DNA of 64,000 bases from Poa pratensis (Eukaryota > Streptophyta > Magnoliopsida > Poales > Poaceae). The DNA lies in the NCBI GenBank assembly GCA_947311845.1, contig CAMZMU010000034.1, positions 86,783,257-86,847,256 of the forward strand, in the 5' to 3' direction. Below, piece after piece: positions 60,661 through 64,000 of the stretch (the stretch's first letter is position 1; every line of letters begins with the position of its first letter). Made by a program: the position numbers and the translations under genes. The notes under the pieces were generated by a model that worked only from the letters and a program-made list of their open reading frames with translations, was not told where the DNA came from and made no database searches.

Positions 60661-61212
60661 AATGCAGAATGCAAAGATGCAGTTAGTTAAATGGCTCTAA
60701 AATGGATCTTCACATTCAGTTTCAAAACAAATTACATTATCAAGTATTCCAAAAGCTTTGAACAGAGAAACAGATAAATACTACTTTGATAAATGTTTCT
60801 GAACATACGCCTTTGCAAAAATAATAGACAGATAAAAATGCAAGATTCACAATAAAATGTACTGCCACTTAATCAGAACAGAGCATCTTCATGAAACTTT
60901 TACTGAAACAGCTTTAAATTGCCAAAATGATAATAATTCAGAGCAATGGCATAGCAATGAAATTCATGCTTGTAAAATGATTTTAGGGATTGGAATGTTT
61001 TCACCTGGTAATCACTTCTGCTTCTTGCTTCAAGACATCTTAGCCAAACTTCTCCATCTTCTTTTATTCCTTAACTGAAACAAACAAAACAAAAGAAACA
61101 CACAAAACAAACATAGCAAATAAAGGAAATAGAAATATAAATAATATAAAAAGGTATCAGGCTGCCTCCTGATGAGCGCTTGTTTATAGTCATGAGCCTG
61201 ACTGTTGCTTCT

Positions 61213-62967
61213 TCACTGGTTTTCAACTTCAGAGGATGCATTGGGAACATCCTGTAGCTCATCTTCTTCTGTAGCTTCAATTTCTTCATTGTCAATGGCT
61301 TCACCAGCAAGATAATGCTTCAGTCTCTGGCCATTCACCTTGAAAATCCCTTCAGTTGGGTTCTGCACTTCAAATGCACCATGTCCCAGGTCTCTCTTGA
61401 TCACACAAGGGCCAAACCATCTTGACTTGAATTTTCCAGAGAATAGATGCAGCTTGGAATCATACACTAGCACTGTCTGTCCAACTCTGAATTCTTTCCT
61501 GAGAATGTGCTTGTCATGCCATTTCTTGGTCTTTTCCTTGTAAATCTTTGAACTCTCATAGGCATCATGCCTCAGTTCTTCAAGCTCACACATCTGCAAC
61601 TTCCTTGCACTTCCAGCTTTTCCTAAGTCCATTTTCAGCTTCTTAATAGCCCACTGAGCTCTGTGCTCCAACTCAACTGGTAAGTGACATGCTTTTCCAT
61701 AGATAAGCCTGAAATGGGACATTCCTATTGGTGTCTTGTATCCAGTTCTATATGCCCACAAAGCATCAGACAATTTCAAAGACCAATCAGCTCTGGACTT
61801 GGACACAACCTTCTCTAGTATTTGCTTTATCTCTCTGTTGGACAATTCAACTTGTCCATTGGCCTGAGGGTGGTAAGGTGTAGTTACTCTGTGATTTTTC
61901 ACACCATACTTGCTCAATAACTTCTCTAGCTGTTCATTGTTGAAATGAGCTCCACCATCACTGATAACAACTCTTGGTACTCCAAACCTTGAAAAAATGA
62001 CAGTTTTGAACAATTTGCACACTGCCTTGGAGTCTGCACTGACAGTTGGTATTGCTTCAACCCATTTGGACACATAGTCCACTGCTACCAAAATATGCTT
62101 GTAGCCTTGAGATGATGGTAAAGGACCAACAAAATCCACTCCCCATACATCAAATAATTCAACTTCAAGTATGCCTTGCTGTGGCATTTCATTTCTTCTT
62201 GATATTTTTCCAGCTCTCTGACAAGGATCACACTGCTTGATATATTCATGCACATCCTTGAACAGACTAGGCCAATAAAATCCAGCTTGCAGGATTTTCG
62301 CCTGGGTTTTCATCACTCCAAAATGGCCACTATACATGCCTGAATGGCATTGGAACATCACATCACCAATTTCTTCACTTGGCACACATCTTCTCACAAT
62401 TCCATCTGCACAATGCTTGTACAGAAATGGTTCATCCCAGTAGTAGCTCTTGGCATCATGCAGAAATTTCTTTTTCTGTGCATAGGACATTTCAGCTGGC
62501 ACAATTTCACAAACCAGGTAGTTTACAATGTCTGCATACCAAGGAGTACTTGCTTTCACTTCCATCAATTGTTCACCAGGGATGCCATCTTCAATTTCTC
62601 TGCTTTCAGGGCTGTTTATTCTTGACAAGTGATCTGCAACAGTGTTTTCAGAACCTTTCTTGTCTTTTATCTCAATATCAAATTCTTGCAGCAATAGTAC
62701 CCATCTGATCAGTCTTGGCTTTGCATCTTTTTTCTTCACCAAGTACCTTATTGCTGCATGATCAGTGTACACAATGCACTTGTGCCCAACAAGATATGGC
62801 CTGAATTTATCAAATGCAAATACTACTGCTAGCAGTTCTTTCTCTGTTGTGGTGTAATTGATCTGAGCATCATCAAGTGTTTTACTTGCATAATGGATTA
62901 AATGAACAGCTTTCTCTTTTCTCTGACCAAGCACTGCTCCAACTGCAAAATCACTTGCATCACACAT
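61213..62967 (-). CDS. Athila copy 2 RNase H and integrase (584 codons open)
   Basis: The frame reads RNase H ([46 protein letters not shown]; about residues 1-115), then the integrase zinc finger ([10 protein letters not shown] ... CDPCQRAGK, about 200-250). The integrase core follows with [31 protein letters not shown] and [14 protein letters not shown], about residues 270-400. The C-terminal domain ends in [12 protein letters not shown]. The visible D, D and E positions of the integrase triad appear kept. The ATG shown is internal: this is the 3' part of a gag-pol polyprotein whose RT lies just upstream in another frame. Copy 1 has the same region in fragments, so this copy has decayed less. 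Confidence 0.85.
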   Translation of the reverse strand: MCDASDFAVGAVLGQRKEKAVHLIHYASKTLDDAQINYTTTEKELLAVVFAFDKFRPYLVGHKCIVYTDHAAIRYLVKKKDAKPRLIRWVLLLQEFDIEIKDKKGSENTVADHLSRINSPESREIEDGIPGEQLMEVKASTPWYADIVNYLVCEIVPAEMSYAQKKKFLHDAKSYYWDEPFLYKHCADGIVRRCVPSEEIGDVMFQCHSGMYSGHFGVMKTQAKILQAGFYWPSLFKDVHEYIKQCDPCQRAGKISRRNEMPQQGILEVELFDVWGVDFVGPLPSSQGYKHILVAVDYVSKWVEAIPTVSADSKAVCKLFKTVIFSRFGVPRVVISDGGAHFNNEQLEKLLSKYGVKNHRVTTPYHPQANGQVELSNREIKQILEKVVSKSRADWSLKLSDALWAYRTGYKTPIGMSHFRLIYGKACHLPVELEHRAQWAIKKLKMDLGKAGSARKLQMCELEELRHDAYESSKIYKEKTKKWHDKHILRKEFRVGQTVLVYDSKLHLFSGKFKSRWFGPCVIKRDLGHGAFEVQNPTEGIFKVNGQRLKHYLAGEAIDNEEIEATEEDELQDVPNASSEVENQ

Positions 62968-63001
62968 AAGCTCAAATGGCAGTTCCAGTCAGGTGGCTGC
63001 A

Positions 63002-64000
63002 CTATTGGGCTGTAACCAAATCTTCTTTTAGCTTGTTGAAAGCTTGCATACATGCTTCATCAAACACAAATTGCACATCATGATTTAGCAGGTGTGTTAG
63101 TGGTTTAGCAAGGAGAGAGAAATCCTTGATAAATCTTCTGTAAAAACCTGCATGGCCCAAGAAACTCTGAATTCCTTTCACATTTTCAGGAGGAGGTAGT
63201 TTTGCAATCACATCAACTTTTGCTTTGTCAACTTCTATCCCTCTGGCAGAAACCATGTGCCCAAGCACAATACCTTCAGTTACTAAAAAGTGGCACTTCT
63301 CCCAGTTAAGGATCAGGTTCTGCTCTGAACATCTGTGCAAAACTGCTGTCAAGTTCTTCAGACAAGTGCAAAATCTTTTCCATACAATGTGAAATCATCC
63401 ATGAACACTTCCATGATTCTTTCAATGTAATCAGAGAATATTGACATCATACATCTCTGAAATGTGCCAGGTGCATTACACAAACCAAAAGGCAATCTCT
63501 TGTAAGCAAATGTTCCATAGGGGCAAGTGAAAGTTGTTTTTTCTTGGTCTGCTGGATGTATTGGAATTTGGAGAAATCCAGAATAACCATCCAGATAGCA
63601 ATAAAATTCCTGCCCTGCTAGTCTCTCAGCATCTGATCCATGAAAGGTAAAGGGAAATGGTCTTTTCTTGTTGCTTTGTTCAGTTTCCTGAAATCATTAA
63701 CCATTCTCCAACCAGTGACTGGCCTTGTTGTTATAAGCTTTCCCTCATCATTTTCTACCACTGTGTAGCCTCCTTTCTTAGGCACAATGTGTATAGGACT
63801 CACCCACTCACTGTCAGAGATGGGATAAATCATGCCTGCCTGAAGGAGCTTGAGAACTTCCTTTTTCACCACTTCTTGCATAGCAGGGTTTAATCTTCTC
63901 TGCCCTTCCCTAGTAGGTTTACTATCTTCTTCCAAGTGTATTCTGTGAGAACAAACTTTCTCATCAATTCCCTTGATGTCATCAATTGAATATCCAATCA
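63002..64000 (-). pseudogene. Athila copy 2 reverse transcriptase (frameshifted, partial)
   Basis: 63935-63618 encodes the RT N-terminus (NPAMQEVVKKEVLKLLQAGM, WRMVNDFRKLNKATRK). 63610-63370 encodes the fingers/palm with the FMDDF catalytic box at about 63405. 63352-63002 encodes the thumb (GHAGFYRRFIKDFSLLAKPL). One-base losses near 63620, 63355 and 62985 separate the frames. The protease and gag would lie beyond 64000. Confidence 0.82.

Larger units (their letters stand above)
58347..64000 (-). mobile_element. Athila-like gypsy, copy 2 (truncated by window end)
   Basis: Same family as 4416-14556 and same orientation. LTR 58347-60017, then pol 3' to 5'. The five bases before it (58342-58346, CGGGC) would be the target duplication; the other end is outside the window. 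Inserted in the 5' LTR of the RT-less Athila. Its coding region is better preserved than that of copy 1. Confidence 0.9.

Overview
The window is plant nuclear DNA, almost certainly from a grass. The Athila-type LTRs, Stowaway MITEs and layered nested insertions suggest a large-genome Pooideae/Triticeae-like species, but this is inferred from repeat style, not from a species-specific marker. About 47 of the 64 kb is LTR retrotransposon. There are two recognisable single-copy genes that look complete, plus the 3' end of a third. I see no rRNA, tRNA or CRISPR.

Left block (458-33107): a Ty1/copia element on the minus strand (LTRs about 967 bp) carries two later insertions. One is an Athila-like Ty3/gypsy element (4416-14556, minus strand, target duplication ACGAG) in its integrase region. 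The other is a Tat-lineage-like Ty3/gypsy element (16389-29813, plus strand, target duplication GCAGT) in its 5' LTR. The Tat element has an internal 1.44-kb gag/protease duplication, a second RNase H and an antisense spliced reading frame. To the right of the copia 5' LTR there is no host DNA. Further deleted copia units follow instead (30473-33107), including a precise 1,526-bp tandem duplication. Hand-counted LTR divergence (copia about 2.7 %, Tat about 2 %, Athila about 1.4 %) agrees with the nesting order.

Middle (33108-50009): the array abuts the last three exons of a cyclopropane-fatty-acyl-phospholipid synthase gene (33181-33939, Stowaway MITE in its last intron). Next come a GC-rich degenerate minisatellite (35515-36053) and an AT-rich satellite (about 36080-38752) with a dimer of about 205 bp and a higher-order period of about 616 bp. 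A MITE-bearing spacer leads to a gene pair. The first is a three-exon POLAR-like gene (43504-44997, plus). The second is a six-exon neprosin-family gene (45198-47956, minus) with both expected catalytic glutamates substituted. A 1.5-kb non-autonomous Helitron (48074-49589) sits 117 bp upstream of the neprosin start codon.

Right block (50015-64000): an Athila-like element on the minus strand has gag, protease and an Athila-type extra ORF, but no reverse transcriptase, RNase H or integrase. Its 5' LTR is split by a second copy of the first Athila family (58347 to beyond the window end), whose RNase H-integrase frame is still open over 584 codons.

The transposable-element genes are mostly broken by frameshifts or stops. 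The plausible host functions are a POLAR-like polarity protein, a divergent secreted neprosin and a truncated lipid-modifying enzyme. Nothing here is a clearly new system. The best leads are the substituted neprosin with a Helitron at its promoter, the antisense spliced gene of the Tat element, the RT-less Athila derivative and the higher-order satellite.
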